A stretch of DNA of 64,000 bases from Brachypodium distachyon (lineage: Eukaryota; Streptophyta; Magnoliopsida; Poales; Poaceae). The notes under the pieces were generated by a model. The model was not told where the DNA came from. It saw only the letters and a program-made list of their open reading frames with translations, and did not search any database. The position numbers and the translations under genes were made by a program. Positions 22,604 through 42,009 of this stretch are shown here, piece by piece. The DNA is taken from positions 57,984,914-58,048,913 of the forward strand of contig NC_016132.3 of NCBI RefSeq assembly GCF_000005505.3, given 5' to 3'. Positions within the stretch are counted from its first letter, which is position 1; each line of letters begins with the position of its first letter.

Positions 22604-25076
22604 TGAAGAAACTGAACCAAAACCCCACTAAGAATTTCTTTTTTTTTGGGTTCGTTTTTTCCGGGGGCTTGCTTACACTAATGGAAGAATCGTCGTTAAT
22701 TAGCTCCTGGGGGTAAAAATTTTAGTTCCAAGTGAACTAAAAAAGAAAAAAAAAAGTCTTACATACTTCTATACTACTACTACTAGTAGTAGCTGCTTCC
22801 ATCCACAAATTTTGCTGTGCTCAGTAGCACCGTTCTCTGGTGTTTGTTAGAAAGGGAAAGTGGGGGGTCAAGAAGAGGAAGAAGAAACAAAGTTGTAGAT
22901 AATTGGCAGCAGCAGCGCCTTGGATGATCTTATGACTAATTTAATGGCTTATTTATTCTGACAATCTACTAGTGCTATGCTTGACAAATCGATTACTCCC
23001 GGGTATGTTTCTTTTACGGGGACTCCCGAGTATGTTGTTTATATAGAGGATATCACCACTGAGAGAAATGAAGGGGTAAAATTCGTAAGGCACGGCGGTT
23101 AGAAAATACGGAGTTGCTTGTACTACAGAGTATGTATTGTGCTGTATACCACAGAATTCGAGAATCTATAATTCAATAATAAGGAAATGAAGTATTCATT
23201 CGTACGTGTTGGGGAACGCTGGCGCTGCGGTGTGTGTAGCAGCAGCACGTTACATTATGCTATTTGCGGCGTGGAAGCAAGTGGAGTGGCAACTGGGTCT
23301 GGATTGGGGGCAAGCGAAGCGAGCGACCGGTGGTTAAGGTTGCGCAGGCAAAGGATTTGGGGATCCGGCAGGATCGAATAGGCTAATATTATCCCGAGAT
23401 CTCCCACGATCACAACGGGGATTCGCTCGCCCGCCTCGCCTCACCCCGTAGCAACAAAGAAGCTTCTCCCCCGAAACAGCAGCACGCGTCCATGTCCAGA
23501 CCTGACATTGTTGTCGCAACGTCACGAAGAACCACGTTCGGCTCCATGGAGGGCCGCATGATTATTTTTTCTTTAAAAAGTACGGAGCAATAATCATATT
23601 TTAGAGTTTCAAAATCATGAAAAAAAGATAAATGTTCCGCGTCTATAAATTTTCGTTACAAAATATTGCTGATTTTAAGATAAAGAAACCCAAATACATA
23701 GATTTCGAATAGATCTCTATGGTGTACTACTATTCTTAGTCCATAGGTTTGTGAACTTTGCATAGGTCGCAAAATCAATGTACAAACTTGAAACAAGAAA
23801 CAAAATCAATGTATCTCTTGGTGAAAAATGTACAAATATCCATACTCACACTCTAGAAAACAAAAATTCAAATCTTTTCAAATGTTTAAATTATGGTTGC
23901 CATTTTGCCGGGAACCAAAAGACCATGTTCAGCAAGGTCTTGCTTATACTACTTAATTGACTTTAGTTTGAATTTAAATCTTTTACATAGAATATAACTC
24001 AAAAATTAATTTTTACCTTATAAGCAAAATATGTGTGATATCTTGTTTGCATTCCTAATTTCTAAACTCGGTGGCTGCTTGCTGCGGCAAGCTTGGACCA
24101 GGCACCAGGCAGATGGACCTGGCTCCTCTACCGCACATTAAGTGACAGGACGGTCGCTGACATATGGGACCCGGCTTCGCGTGTTAGTGAGCCCCACGGC
24201 AGCTAAGTTACATCAGGGTGGTCGGAGAAGAAGTTAAGGTCACAGGGTGGTCTCGACGAAGTTCTAGTAGTTTCGCCGCCTTAAAAGTAAGTCAATCTTA
24301 GTCCACAATACTAGAGCTGTTGGATTAGTGTCTCGGCATCGTCTGTATTCTCTCCTCTTCATCATTTTCTTAAAGCACAAACCCTATCCGAAGGTTGAGC
24401 AAATCGACTGATACTAGGTAAAAAAAGCGGCTAATGTACAGCAACATCGGGGAGTATTACTTTTTTTTTTTGAGAACATGGGGAGTATTAGCTAGCTATC
24501 GATGTGCAGCAATTTCTGCCGGTGATTAAAAACTTGGCCTTCTCAATTTAAAACTGGGCCTGGATTTTTCCTTTTTGAGAATCAAAAATTGGGCCTAGAT
24601 AAGCACTGGATCTGGCTGGGCTGGGCCGCCACGTGTTAGGCACTGACAAGTAGGATAAATTATCGTTTATCTGTCATCTTCGTCTTCTTCTGCGATTTCG
24701 TCCCCAACTCGTCTCACTCTCCCCAGCCTCACTTCTTCGACGGCGAGCGACGACCAACGACGCCTACTGCCACCGGACTTCCGTGGGAGTCCTTCATCTC
24801 TTCCTCCTCTCGCCGGTAAGGAAACCCTGCCTCATCGGAGTCGAATCCGAAATCGTTATTTCGTTGCGCCTCGATCAATCTGTCGCCTATTTGTTCGCCC
24901 TCGTGTAAGTACTCCACCAATCTAATGCATCCATCCATCTAACCCATCCGTGGTTGGTTCGATCAGGTTCTTCCCCGGCGCGCGAGATCGATGAGCAGTT
25001 CGTTTTGAGGACAGTCGACAGAGAGGAAGAGAGAGAGAGGATACGGATACGTGCCCTTGTTTGTTTGGTCTCCGTG
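22604..25076. other. Intergenic region between response regulator and GH2 gene
   Basis: It begins with response-regulator 3' UTR. No gene is supported; short frames (23187-23381, 23334-23525) lack family signals. From about 24720 the DNA looks like GH2 leader. A possible 5' leader intron runs from the donor CCG|GTAAGG at 24816 to an acceptor at 24966. The small minus-strand frame there is antisense noise. Confidence 0.5.
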
Positions 25077-32536
<7,460 letters not shown>

Positions 32537-33197
32537 TTCAGAGGGAGAAAGCAACTGAAAGATGGAAACAAACAAATAAACGCCGAGTCGCGTTCGCTAG
32601 CTCACTGTAATGTAATTGGCCACAGGGTACCTGTCAATAAAAGAAGCGAGCGTGATGTTGCGCTGCTCTGCAATAAATGAGAAACGACTTCTCTTTGTGG
32701 ATCTTTTTGGCGCCAGCCATTGGTAATTTAACCGGGGCAGGTTTGTTGTTTGTGTGGTGTATTAAGGGCCTGTTTTGTTTTCAACGCTAGCATTTCTCAT
32801 CAGATGTTTTGAGGGCCTTTTGGATCACAGGAACTATGAAACATAGAAACAGTGAATATAAAGCACATAAATGAGATTGAGATGTCACGTGGCTAATAGA
32901 GAAAGTGGATATTTCAGTCAAAAATACAGAATGGATAGTCAGCACTTAGGAAGAGAAAATGTACTCAGCTTATCAGAGACATTTGAGCTACTCCGTATAT
33001 AGTTTTTTTTTTAAATCTTTTGGACAGGAAGGTTTGAGCTCATATTAGTTCCCTTCTGAAACTGAATTCGAAATCCTCCAGACTCCCTGTAGAAATCCTA
33101 TATACGGAGTAGAATCCAAAAAAAGACCCTGAATAATCAAGTCCCGCAGTTCAGGCCCAACACAGATACTCAGCTGAGCGCGCAGGGACACCCACCA
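32537..33197. other. Intergenic DNA between GH2 and amidohydrolase genes
   Basis: It contains the GH2 3' UTR with an AATAAA-type signal near 32636-32641, then AT-rich spacer. Two isolated GGGCCTGTTTTG-like or GAGGGCCTTTTGG-like stretches near 32766 and 32811 resemble MITE ends but do not pair convincingly. Confidence 0.45.
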
Positions 33198-36100
33198 ATG
33201 GCCGCCCAGAGCGCTCTCCTCGCCGCCGGCGCCGCGGCGGTCGCCATCGCCGCCGCCGTTTTCCTCCTCCCTAGTCCCGCCTCTCACCTCGCATGTACGC
33301 ACACCTCCTCCTCCTCCTTCTCTCTCCCCAGTCACGCTCCCACTAAACGGGTTAACATACGCGCCATTTGCCCGCGGCGGAAGCTCAGTCCGTCTCCTGT
33401 TCCCTTCGCAGGGCCACCGTGGGGCCACTTCGCCGACATGATACTGGCCAACGCCACCATCTACACCGCCGACCCCGCCCGCCCTTTCGCCGCCGCGATG
33501 GCCGTCAGCGGCGGCCGCGTGCTCCGCGTCGGCAGCTACGACTCCGTGAAGGTGATTTCACCCCCATCCCCAGAGATTACCTACAGTTCGTTTTGCTCGT
33601 GCTGCTAGCTGCAGCTGTTTCCGGCTTTCTGCGCCGTTTCGCTCAAAATGGTAGGCTCCTGTCTGTGAGTGCAGGAACTGAGGGGTCGACACACACGTGA
33701 ACTGAATCTTAGTGGGAACGTTGTGCTCCCCGGATTTATCGACTCCCATGTGCACCTAATCGACGGTGGCTTGCAGGTAGTGCCGCTGCCTGCCTATATG
33801 CCTCCCCTTTGCAATTGCCATCATGGCATGCCTAGGCAGCCAATGTAATTACAACTCCAATTGTACAGTCGTGTAGACTTGTTTTCAGTATGTACTGCTT
33901 TTCTGAAATTTGCTGCAGTTGGCGAGGGTGCCGCTTCGAGGGGTTAGAAGCAAAGAGGACTTCATCAGCAGGGTCAAGGAAGCTGTCAGAGGTTCTGTCA
34001 GATTACTATGTTGAATTAGCCGTCTCGAATTGCCTTGTAGAGTTGTACTGTTTATCTATCCACTTAGCTATTTCCCGTTTAGCCAATTATAGAATGATCT
34101 AACTCAGGATGACACATTGCTGTTGCTTTGCATTTGAATAATTTCGACCAGCTTTAGGTTATATGCACATTATTCGAACATATCTTCACATATAGTCTGT
34201 TCAGAGTATCTTAAAATTGGTTGGTGTTACTGAATCTCTCTGCAATATTACTAGTATCCGCGTCTCTGAGACTTGTTTTCCAAACAGATAAGCATCATGG
34301 GCAGTGGCTATTAGGTGGAGGTTGGAACAATGATGGCTGGGGAGGTGATTTCCCCACTGCTGCTTGGTTTGATGATATATCTCCTGATAATCCAGTGTGT
34401 TCTCAAAACTCATGAGTTGGACCTCTTTCGTGAAGCCACTACAAAGGGACAGCTAGTGACTCACTTGGATTGCAGGTATGGCTCTCACGCATGGATGGTC
34501 ACATGGGAGTAGCTAATTCGCTAGCTATGAAGATTGCTGGGATTGACAAAAACACAAAAGATCCAGTTGGTGGAACTATTGTAAGAACAACTGAAAGAGG
34601 TAACTTTTGTATTAAACTGATTTGGTTAACGTGGACCTTTACCCCTTTACCGGCCTGAAATGACTTCCTAAGCAAACCTTGAACCAAGACATATCTCTGT
34701 AGCAGGCATGCAGAAAGTCTTATTTTAAACTAGTGCAAGTATTTGTCATTATATAAAGGCAAGAAAGAACTAACCAAATTTTCTGACCCGTATCATTCTT
34801 TGCAGAGCCCAGTGGTCTTCTTGTTGATGCTGCTATGAAGCTTGTATTTGATGTTATTCCAGAAGTCTCCATAAATGAAAGAAGAGAGGCCCTCTTCAGA
34901 GCTAGTAGACATGCCCTAATGAGGGGGGTGACCACTGTTGTTGATGTTGGAAGTTACTTCCCTGGGATGTCAGAAAAGCAAACTTGGCAAGATTTTTCAG
35001 GTACCACATTCCTCTTTTTCTTCTGATATTGCTATTACGAGAAATGGAATCTCAGATATAAAGTATCCTACAAATATCTACAGTACAGTTGATAACAGAA
35101 CATATTTATAGATCCAGATATACCACTGCATTATATATTGATTATTGAAATGGGCATGCCCACTGTTGAAATCTTGATTTTTTTGACATACAGAACACAA
35201 ATTTTCTTTTGCCATTTTTTCTTGCCGTAATGGGAGTTTGCACCCAATTGATAAAATTTAGATTCTGTAATTATTATCTGGCCTATATGGCTGTGGGACA
35301 TCTTTGTCCAGAATTAAGGATTCCTCTACCAATTCAAGTAAAAAAAACCATATTGCCTGTGCCACGATCAAAATCTACGTAGTGCTACACGGTATTTTTT
35401 GTTCTCCAGATTATTCCAAATTTCCAATGTGATTATTTTGAAGGATCAAAGGATCTACTTTTGCAGTTTTTCATCTATAATATTATTTGTGCCCTGACGT
35501 TAGTACTCTGCTTACGTCGTAGCAGATATCTATGAATGGGCTCATTCTATGGGAAAGATGATGATCAGAGTCTGCTTATTTTTCCCAATGCCCACATGGT
35601 CTCGTGTTTCTGTAAGTTATGTTTCATGAAGTAGGCCAGTCTCTTCTGTGTTAGTTGATTTATTTTCTGTATATATATGCTATACTTATGTACTTATTAT
35701 CTTCTGTAGGATCTTATCCATGAAAAAGGTCAATTGTTCAGCGAATGGATTCATCTAGGTGGTGTCAAAGCTTTTCTTGATGGTTCTCTAGGTTCTTCAA
35801 GTGCATTGTTCTATGGGGTAAATAATCATGAGTATTAAAAGAGTACTTTACCAACATATTCATTTTAGTGCATTAATAGTTTACCGATGTAGAAATGCAT
35901 TTATATTGACCATAGCAATGCTGTCCTTTTTTTGGGGGGGGGGGGGGGGGGGGGTATGGTTACTCTGTTTGTGCTCGTGTGCAAAATGTGTCTGTTTGCC
36001 ACCTTACGACATCATTGTATTAATTTCTGCTATTAACACTAGTTCTGTCCCAGGTTTTTGTATCTACATAGTTCTTTGCTAAATGAGTTCCTGTTCTGTA

Positions 36101-37609
36101 GTTTATTTCGTCATGTAAAAGTTCATATTAGCAGTGTACTTTTATGTTGTGTTTTGTAAGTGTTTAGTGAATCATTACAGCCTTATAAGGATGATGATGG
36201 CAATTTCGGTCTTCAATTGATAGATATGGATGTTCTGCTCAATGCAACATTAGAATCAGATAAATCAGGACTTCAGGTACATGTTTTCCATCTGTACACT
36301 TGTGCTTAAATTTTGCTTACAACAATTTGAGAAAGTGATGATGTTCCTTTTCAGGTTGCCATACATGCAATTGGAGATAAAGCTAATGATTTGCTGCTGG
36401 ATATGTTAGACGAGGTTGTTAATTTGAATGGAATGAAGGACCGTAGGTTCCGGGTATGTTTTCGCATACTGGAGAAAATATTTTGCTCTCACGTGAACTT
36501 TGTAGTATAGTTAGTTAATAAGCTGGATAGAATTTGAACTTGTTGCATGTGAAATCAGATTGAGCATGCCCAGCATCTGACCCCAGGCGCAGCAAAACGC
36601 TTTGGAAAACATGGTACCATTGCATCCGTGCAGGTCATCCACCGTCTTCCATTTTCTATTCTCTGTAATGCTTCATATTTTTATTGATACAATCAATGTG
36701 GATTCATAGCAACAACTTCTGAAAGATCTGCTTGTTTTTGGCAGCCAGATCATATATTGGACGATGCCAACTCTGCCGGAAAGAAGATTGGGGTAGAGCG
36801 AGCTGAACGGAATTCATATTTGTTCCGATCACTATTGGCTGGTGGTGCACATCTGGCTTTTGGTTCTGATTGGCCTGTGTGTATTTCCCTAAATTTCTTC
36901 AGTAAACAAGAATATAGCATTTTTGTGGTGGGAAAATTATGCAGCCAGTTAACTGTATCTGTAACTGTTTTCTAGGTTTCGGACATTTATCCCTTAAAAG
37001 CTATTCAAACTGCAATGTCCCGTAAGCCGCCTGGACAGGAAGCACCTTGGATCCCTACGGAATGCTTGGCCCTAGATGATTCCTTGAAAGCGTAAGACTC
37101 TTTGCAGTTATGTTCCACTTATATATACAACATGCATATCTCACTAACATCTTGGCTCTGGAGTCTGGACCTGGTAGCCATTCTCTCTTGGCACTGATGA
37201 TTTCTCCAACGAAGAACTAAGTAGAGTCGAAGGGTACCCTAATGGTGACCCATTTGCATCTCTAGCTAGATCTCTATACTGCAAACTCCGCAAATGAATT
37301 TACAAACTTTTGCATGATAAATATTATCTGCGCAAGTAGTGTACCTCCTACTACACATGCTTATGAAGTATGACTAACCTGCAAAAACTCACAATCTGTG
37401 TTGTCTGTACTAAGGGGAATCCTCTCTAACGCAGGCATACGATATCTGCTGCTTATGCCTGCTTCCTTGACCGTGTCCTGGGCAGCCTTTCCGAAGGGAA
37501 ATACGCCGATTTCGTGGTCCTGCCGTCTACCTCGTGGAATGAGTTCTCCAGCGATATACCGGGGCATGTCGTGGCAACATATGTGAGCGGCAAACAGGCC
37601 TATCCATGA
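33198..37609 (+). CDS. LAF3: LAF3-like amidohydrolase (amidohydrolase 3 family)
   Basis: Exons: 33198-33551, 33675-33776, 33919-33991, 34288-34394, 34476-34599, 34806-35000, 35526-35611, 35710-35817, 36181-36276, 36355-36453, 36559-36633, 36745-36876, 36976-37091 and 37435-37609, all in frame. Read through, the protein has 613 residues. Splicing an in-frame 117-nt GT-AG interval (33295-33411) would give 574, nearer the length I recall for Arabidopsis LAF3. A hydrophobic N-terminus (residues 8-25) suggests a signal or anchor for the secretory pathway. Metal-binding signs are [25 protein letters not shown] and FGSDWP. Arabidopsis LAF3 affects phytochrome A signalling; the substrate is unknown to me. 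The first domain exon carries the typical [13 protein letters not shown] start of this family. Confidence 0.9.
35934..35954. repeat. Poly-G tract (21 G) in amidohydrolase intron 8
   Basis: A T run followed by 21 G in the intron between exons ending at 35817 and starting at 36181. Confidence 0.85.
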
Positions 37610-38690
37610 TCCCCTTCGAGGCGACTGCGCTCCACCCACGTCCAGGTCCAGGCCAGATTCAGATAGAATTGCTAAGCAGGTCAGCAGACGCACATATGTA
37701 AATGCAAGTGCTACAAAAATGTTATTACTTCTCGCGACAAATCGATACTACAATGATACTACTATTTTCACATGATTATCGCTCGACATGTTTTGCACAT
37801 AATTAATCAGAAATTTGTGGGTAGCAGACTGGCTTCTGATCTGATCTGATCCACGCCCAAGTGTGCTCGACCATTGAACTTTTTCATCCTCGTTTGAAAT
37901 GTTCTTGGTAGTTGAAATTACCGTTGAACTACCCAGAAGTCTTCCTGGTACTTTGATCAATTGAGACCCAGCTTTCAGTCGACGGCCACGACCGCCGCAG
38001 CTGAAATTACCTGGCCGGCCCCGCGGGACCCACTGCTGATATTGGCCTGGTATTCACCACGGTTTACAATTTACACGGTTTGGCTGCTGCAAGTTGCACG
38101 TGCTGCCAAAGACCAAGGGGCATCAACAGCAAGGGCCAAGGGGTTCAACTTGAACAGCCGTTGCAGCCTGGAACACACGAAAAGTTGAAGTCCATTCTAT
38201 TCCTAAGACCCCTTTCCAGAGAGACCCAGCTTAGGGCTCCATACATTGCATTTGGATTTCGGAGTCTATAGTTTTGGAGCCTTTTATTTGACATTTCAGT
38301 TCCTCCTTTTAAATACGGAGTACAAAATAAATCTGGATTGGTTCAATGAGAACGAATAGTCAGCAAATCCCAGGATTGATCAATTGACGGGGAACGCCGA
38401 CACGGATAGACCTGGTTACTCATACGAGTCCCCTTGGCAGTCTACGGTGGTTAGCATATGTCGGCTAGCAGGAGCAGTGTGCCGGCTCGCCACTATATTT
38501 TTTTCTTACAATTCACTTCTGAGTGAGTAGTACCGTAGATGACATGTCAACGTTGGGGCAAACTCAAACAACCTGAAAAACAAAAAAGAAGAAAGTTGCC
38601 AAGCCAGAGAAATCTCTCTGCTGGGTGGATCCAACCCAAGACCAGCGTTAAGCACGCGCCTCACCGTCCCCCTTTGGCCACGAGAACAAT
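37610..38690. other. Intergenic DNA before the right inverted-repeat arm
   Basis: It includes the amidohydrolase 3' UTR. Small frames (37961-38188, 38539-38772) show no family signals. Homology to the left arm starts near 38690. Confidence 0.4.
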
Positions 38691-38760
38691 TCACAGCTTA
38701 CCCCACTCCACTGACCAATCAGGAGCTGACATATCAGCCTTCTCCTCCCCAGTCGTGGCC

Positions 38761-38774
38761 TTTGACCGTTGACC
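38761..38774 (+). promoter_or_regulatory. Paired W-box motifs upstream of right PADRE gene
   Basis: TTTGACCGTTGACC has two TGAC cores. It is identical to the left-arm pair at 9828-9841. Confidence 0.5.
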
Positions 38775-38912
38775 CAGCCAGCCAGTCCGGCCGCAAACGA
38801 TAAACTAAGCATATACAAAACGTGTGCGAATGGAACGGAACACCTAGCTCTAGCTAAGCAAAGCAAGCAGCTCCCTTTGAATTTTCCAAAGTCAACCCTG
38901 TTCAACTCTGCC

Positions 38913-38921
38913 TTATATATA
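38913..38921 (+). promoter_or_regulatory. TATA-like box of right PADRE gene
   Basis: TTATATATA about 115 bp upstream of the ATG at 39034, conserved with the left arm. Confidence 0.6.
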
Positions 38922-38998
38922 CTTCACCCACACCCTACCGTATTCCCCAACACCACACGGTCCCATTCCTCTTCTTCTTGCAAGTGCGCGCGCGTCTA

Positions 38999-39016
38999 GA
39001 AGCTTCTAGAAAGTTC
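38999..39016. promoter_or_regulatory. Heat-shock element in the PADRE leader, right copy
   Basis: GAAgcTTCtaGAAagTTC has four perfect alternating units, ending 17 bp before the start codon. It is the counterpart of 9555-9572. Confidence 0.65.
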
Positions 39017-39033
39017 CTTTGTTCGCGCCGGCC

Positions 39034-39801
39034 ATGGGCAACGGCCTCTCCCCGTGCTTGCACATGTCGGCGACAGCGGCGACGCCCGCGGCGGCGAGGC
39101 TGGTCTACTGGGGCGGGCAGACGAGGCTGCTGCCGGTCACCGACGACGAAGACGACAACGGCGGCTGTTCGAGCTCCTTCACGGCGGCGGACGTGGCGGC
39201 GGAGCTCGCGGCGGACCACATCGTCTGCGCGGCGGAGTCCTTCTTCGTGGGCCTGCCGATCCCGGTCGTGGCGCCGGCGGAGCGGCTGCTTCCCGGGCGG
39301 GCATACTTCGTGCTCCCCGCCGCGCGCTTCTCGGTGGCCACGAGGCTCACCGCCGCCACGCTAGCCTCGCTCGCGCCGCCGGCGCCGGGGAAGAAGAAGA
39401 ATAAGAATGTGTTGGCCGTGCGCATCGCAGGGCCGGGCCAGTGCCCGTTCGAGTATGTCAAGGGCGCCGAGGACGGCGCCACGCCGCTCATCAGGGTCCT
39501 GCCGGAGTTCATCGAGAAAGTCATCGGCTGCAGCAACGGGAACGACAGCGGCGCCAATGGCAATAATGGCGCCGCCGCTGGAGGTGGTGGCCGGCGTGGG
39601 AGGAGCAAGAGCCGAGGAGCGGCGATGGCGTCGGCAACGGAGACGGATGAGCTGTGCAGCACGCCGGAGCTGAAGCGGCACTACGCGCAGCTTTTCGGGC
39701 CGAGGAGCCGGCCGTGGTCGCCGGCGCTCGAGACGATATCGGAGCGCGGCAAGCGGGGCGTGCTCTGGTTGCCGGCTAGACTACTCTCGTCTTCACGATA
39801 G
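39034..39801 (+). CDS. DUF4228 / PADRE-domain protein, right copy
   Basis: A single-exon gene of 255 residues. I start at the ATG at 39034 because MGNGLS (myristoylation-type) is conserved with the left copy; there is no in-frame ATG just upstream. The DUF4228 core with LPGRAYFVLP lies at about residues 85-95, and the C-terminal tail is Gly- and Arg-rich and low-complexity. It differs from the left copy by scattered substitutions and small indels in the Gly/Ala-rich linker. It lies tail-to-tail with the intact GPAT (40405-41892). Likely stress-responsive, inferred from the family and the HSE and W-boxes. Confidence 0.85.
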   Translation: MGNGLSPCLHMSATAATPAAARLVYWGGQTRLLPVTDDEDDNGGCSSSFTAADVAAELAADHIVCAAESFFVGLPIPVVAPAERLLPGRAYFVLPAARFSVATRLTAATLASLAPPAPGKKKNKNVLAVRIAGPGQCPFEYVKGAEDGATPLIRVLPEFIEKVIGCSNGNDSGANGNNGAAAGGGGRRGRSKSRGAAMASATETDELCSTPELKRHYAQLFGPRSRPWSPALETISERGKRGVLWLPARLLSSSR

Positions 39802-39930
39802 GCGCAGCAGTCTTTCACCAACTAATTGTTCATTGATGTGCATATAGAGATCGGGAAATTTCGTTTTTGGGATTAGTTGAGATTGATTATGACACGGTGT
39901 ACTATAGCAGTACAACTTACGGAGTACTTA

Positions 39931-40208
39931 TGTGAAACTGAGAGATCGTTAATTAGAATCAGGGGTATGATATGAAACACGAAATGACAGACATTTTCTG
40001 AAACTTGATTGCACAATCGATACAGTTTGGAACATCTGAAATTTGGTTTGAACAACCAATTCATTGGCTACTGACTACTACTATAGGTGAAACTGAGAGA
40101 TCATTGGCTACAGAATCAGGGGTATTGAACACAAAATGTACAGAGATTTGGAGCTGATCGTACGATAAAGTTTGGACACATCTGAAATTTGGTCTGATGA
40201 ACAAATTG
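39931..40208. repeat. Tandem duplication between right PADRE and GPAT 3' ends
   Basis: A unit starting GTGAAACTGAGAGATC and ending in ATCTGAAATTTGGT plus about ten bases occurs at about 39931-40055 and again at 40087-40208. A shorter echo lies near 40320. The left arm has one such unit (about 8500-8650, inverted), so this is a right-arm change. Confidence 0.65.
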
Positions 40209-40404
40209 TAGTCAAATTATATTGCTAAAAATAATAAGCTCGGTTAACCGATCTGCTCGATTACTACTCCGTACTATACCTGTAAGAAATTAAACATCTC
40301 TACATACACTTGCTCTAACTGTAAAATTTGGTCTGATGAACATCTTTGATTTGATTCTAAACATCTTTACACGACACTGCCAGTTGTACCGAAGAAAAAA
40401 GAGC

Positions 40405-41892
40405 TTAGGCTTTGGTTGGCACGACCCCTTCGTTCCCGGCGAGCAGCAAGTACTTGTCCTTCCTGGTCATCGCCGTGGGCTGGAACCCAAGCGCGTCAGC
40501 AATGGCGCCCTGCACCGTATTGGCCACCTCGATGCTACTCTTCCCGCCTCCGGTGCGCACGGGCTGCAGGAACCTCACCGAGTACTCCGGCCTGGGGTTC
40601 ATCAAGAAATACACCGAGTCCAAGCACTTCGCCCCCGGAGACGTGGAGGTGCCGTAGAAGACGGCCGACTTCTCGTCGACGGCGACGGGGCTGACCTCGT
40701 CGGCGAGCTCAGCGAAGAGCGGGCTAAAGCGGAGCAGGTAGGGCTCGCGACACGTGGTGCCCTCGGGGCACACCACCACGTCGTCGCCGCGGGCCAGCAG
40801 GGCTGACATCCGGGCCCGGTCCTCCTCGCGGCGGCGGGTTAGTCGGAGCAGCGGGATCGGCGAGAGGAGCTCCGAGACCCGGCTCAGGCTGTAGGTCACG
40901 GCAGAGACCGGCTTGTTGAGCGCGCTGGCGATGGCGATCGGGTCCAGGAGGGTCCGGTGGTTGCAGGCGTAGAGACGGCCGCCGCCATTGCCGGTTTTGG
41001 AGGTGGTGGAGGTGGTGTTATTGCCGGAGCTGGTGACGATGACGCGGACGCCGGCGAGGGCGGCGGCGGGGTTGATGAGGCGGCGGGGGAGGAGAGTGTA
41101 GATGGCCATGCGGACGGCGGCGAGGAAGACGGCGAGCGGGAGGTAGGCGTACATGGCGAGCGCGCGCGCCGGGGTCGGCGTGAAGGCGAGACGCCCGTCG
41201 TGGAACACCATCGGCTTCGGGTAACATTGCTGGCTCCCCCGATTATTATTCTCAGATTTCGATTTCTCTGCTGCTCCCTTTGTCGCGGCCATGAATCTCG
41301 CCTCCTTTTCCGCGGAGTCGTCTTCTTCCATGAAGCCCGAGTAGTAGTGCTGCCCTGCTTTGCGGACTTCTCTGCCGACCACGGCGTCGAACCCGACGTA
41401 CTCCTTGAGGAACGCCTCGACCATGACTGTCGGGAAGGACGAGCTCACCGCGGCCGTCATCTTCTCCGGCGCCGGCGAGGGGATGGACGTGGAGCGGGAG
41501 AAGTGCCTGGGCAGCACGGCCCTGCCGATGCGGGCCGCCTCGTCCCGGCGGAGCCCGCAGAAGGCCACCATGGCCATGGCCCTCGCGCAGGCCTCGAGCT
41601 TCACGAAGTGCAGGAACGGGTAGAGCGCCAGCAGCAGCAGCCCGCGCGCGAAGCTCCCGGCCTCGACGGCCACGAGGAAGAAGGGCGGGAACAGCGCTGC
41701 CGGAGTCGTCTTCCCTGCCAGGAGCAGCGCGTCCGCGTCCAGTATCGCAGCCGCCACGGTGGTCTCGATGACGACCGGTGCTGCCATTGCCGCCGCCGTC
41801 GTCGTCGGTGATGGGCGGCGGAGGAGGCCGGCGACGAGTCTTTCCTTGACGGCGCGGTGGAGGCCGAGCAAACGGTGCGCGTATCCCTTCAT
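40405..41892 (-). CDS. Glycerol-3-phosphate acyltransferase (plant sn-2 GPAT type), intact copy
   Basis: Single-exon gene, 495 residues, the usual size for land-plant GPATs. The N-terminal HAD-like half has a degenerate motif I (LDADALLL, residues 51-58), so phosphatase activity is doubtful. Hydrophobic stretches at about 65-97 and 247-266 suggest membrane association, probably with the ER. The C-terminal acyltransferase half has block I NHRTLLD (311-317), block III CPEGTTCRE (375-383) and block IV SPVAV (401-405). Family members transfer acyl groups from acyl-CoA to glycerol-3-phosphate for cutin, suberin or tapetal lipids; which applies here cannot be told. Many family genes carry an intron, and none is needed here. 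The left-arm twin (5973-8328) is broken. Confidence 0.92.
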   Translation of the reverse strand: MKGYAHRLLGLHRAVKERLVAGLLRRPSPTTTAAAMAAPVVIETTVAAAILDADALLLAGKTTPAALFPPFFLVAVEAGSFARGLLLLALYPFLHFVKLEACARAMAMVAFCGLRRDEAARIGRAVLPRHFSRSTSIPSPAPEKMTAAVSSSFPTVMVEAFLKEYVGFDAVVGREVRKAGQHYYSGFMEEDDSAEKEARFMAATKGAAEKSKSENNNRGSQQCYPKPMVFHDGRLAFTPTPARALAMYAYLPLAVFLAAVRMAIYTLLPRRLINPAAALAGVRVIVTSSGNNTTSTTSKTGNGGGRLYACNHRTLLDPIAIASALNKPVSAVTYSLSRVSELLSPIPLLRLTRRREEDRARMSALLARGDDVVVCPEGTTCREPYLLRFSPLFAELADEVSPVAVDEKSAVFYGTSTSPGAKCLDSVYFLMNPRPEYSVRFLQPVRTGGGKSSIEVANTVQGAIADALGFQPTAMTRKDKYLLLAGNEGVVPTKA

Positions 41893-42009
41893 CGTCGTCG
41901 TCGGCTATGCTGCTTTTGATCGGTCGATGTTGTCAGCTTGCTGCTGCTGGCTGGCGATTAATATATGGACGCCGTCTCTGTCTCCCTCAATGCGATTTCT
42001 AGTCGAAGT

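Noticed and set aside
24729..24938. Minus-strand frame before the GH2 gene
   Set aside because: Antisense to the probable GH2 leader; short and unrecognised.
32766..32850. GGGCCTGTTTTG-like stretches as a complete MITE
   Set aside because: The ends do not pair as inverted repeats at a sensible distance.
40957..41811. Open frame of 284 codons opposite the intact GPAT
   Set aside because: Antisense shadow of a GC-rich real gene; the minus strand carries the catalytic motifs.
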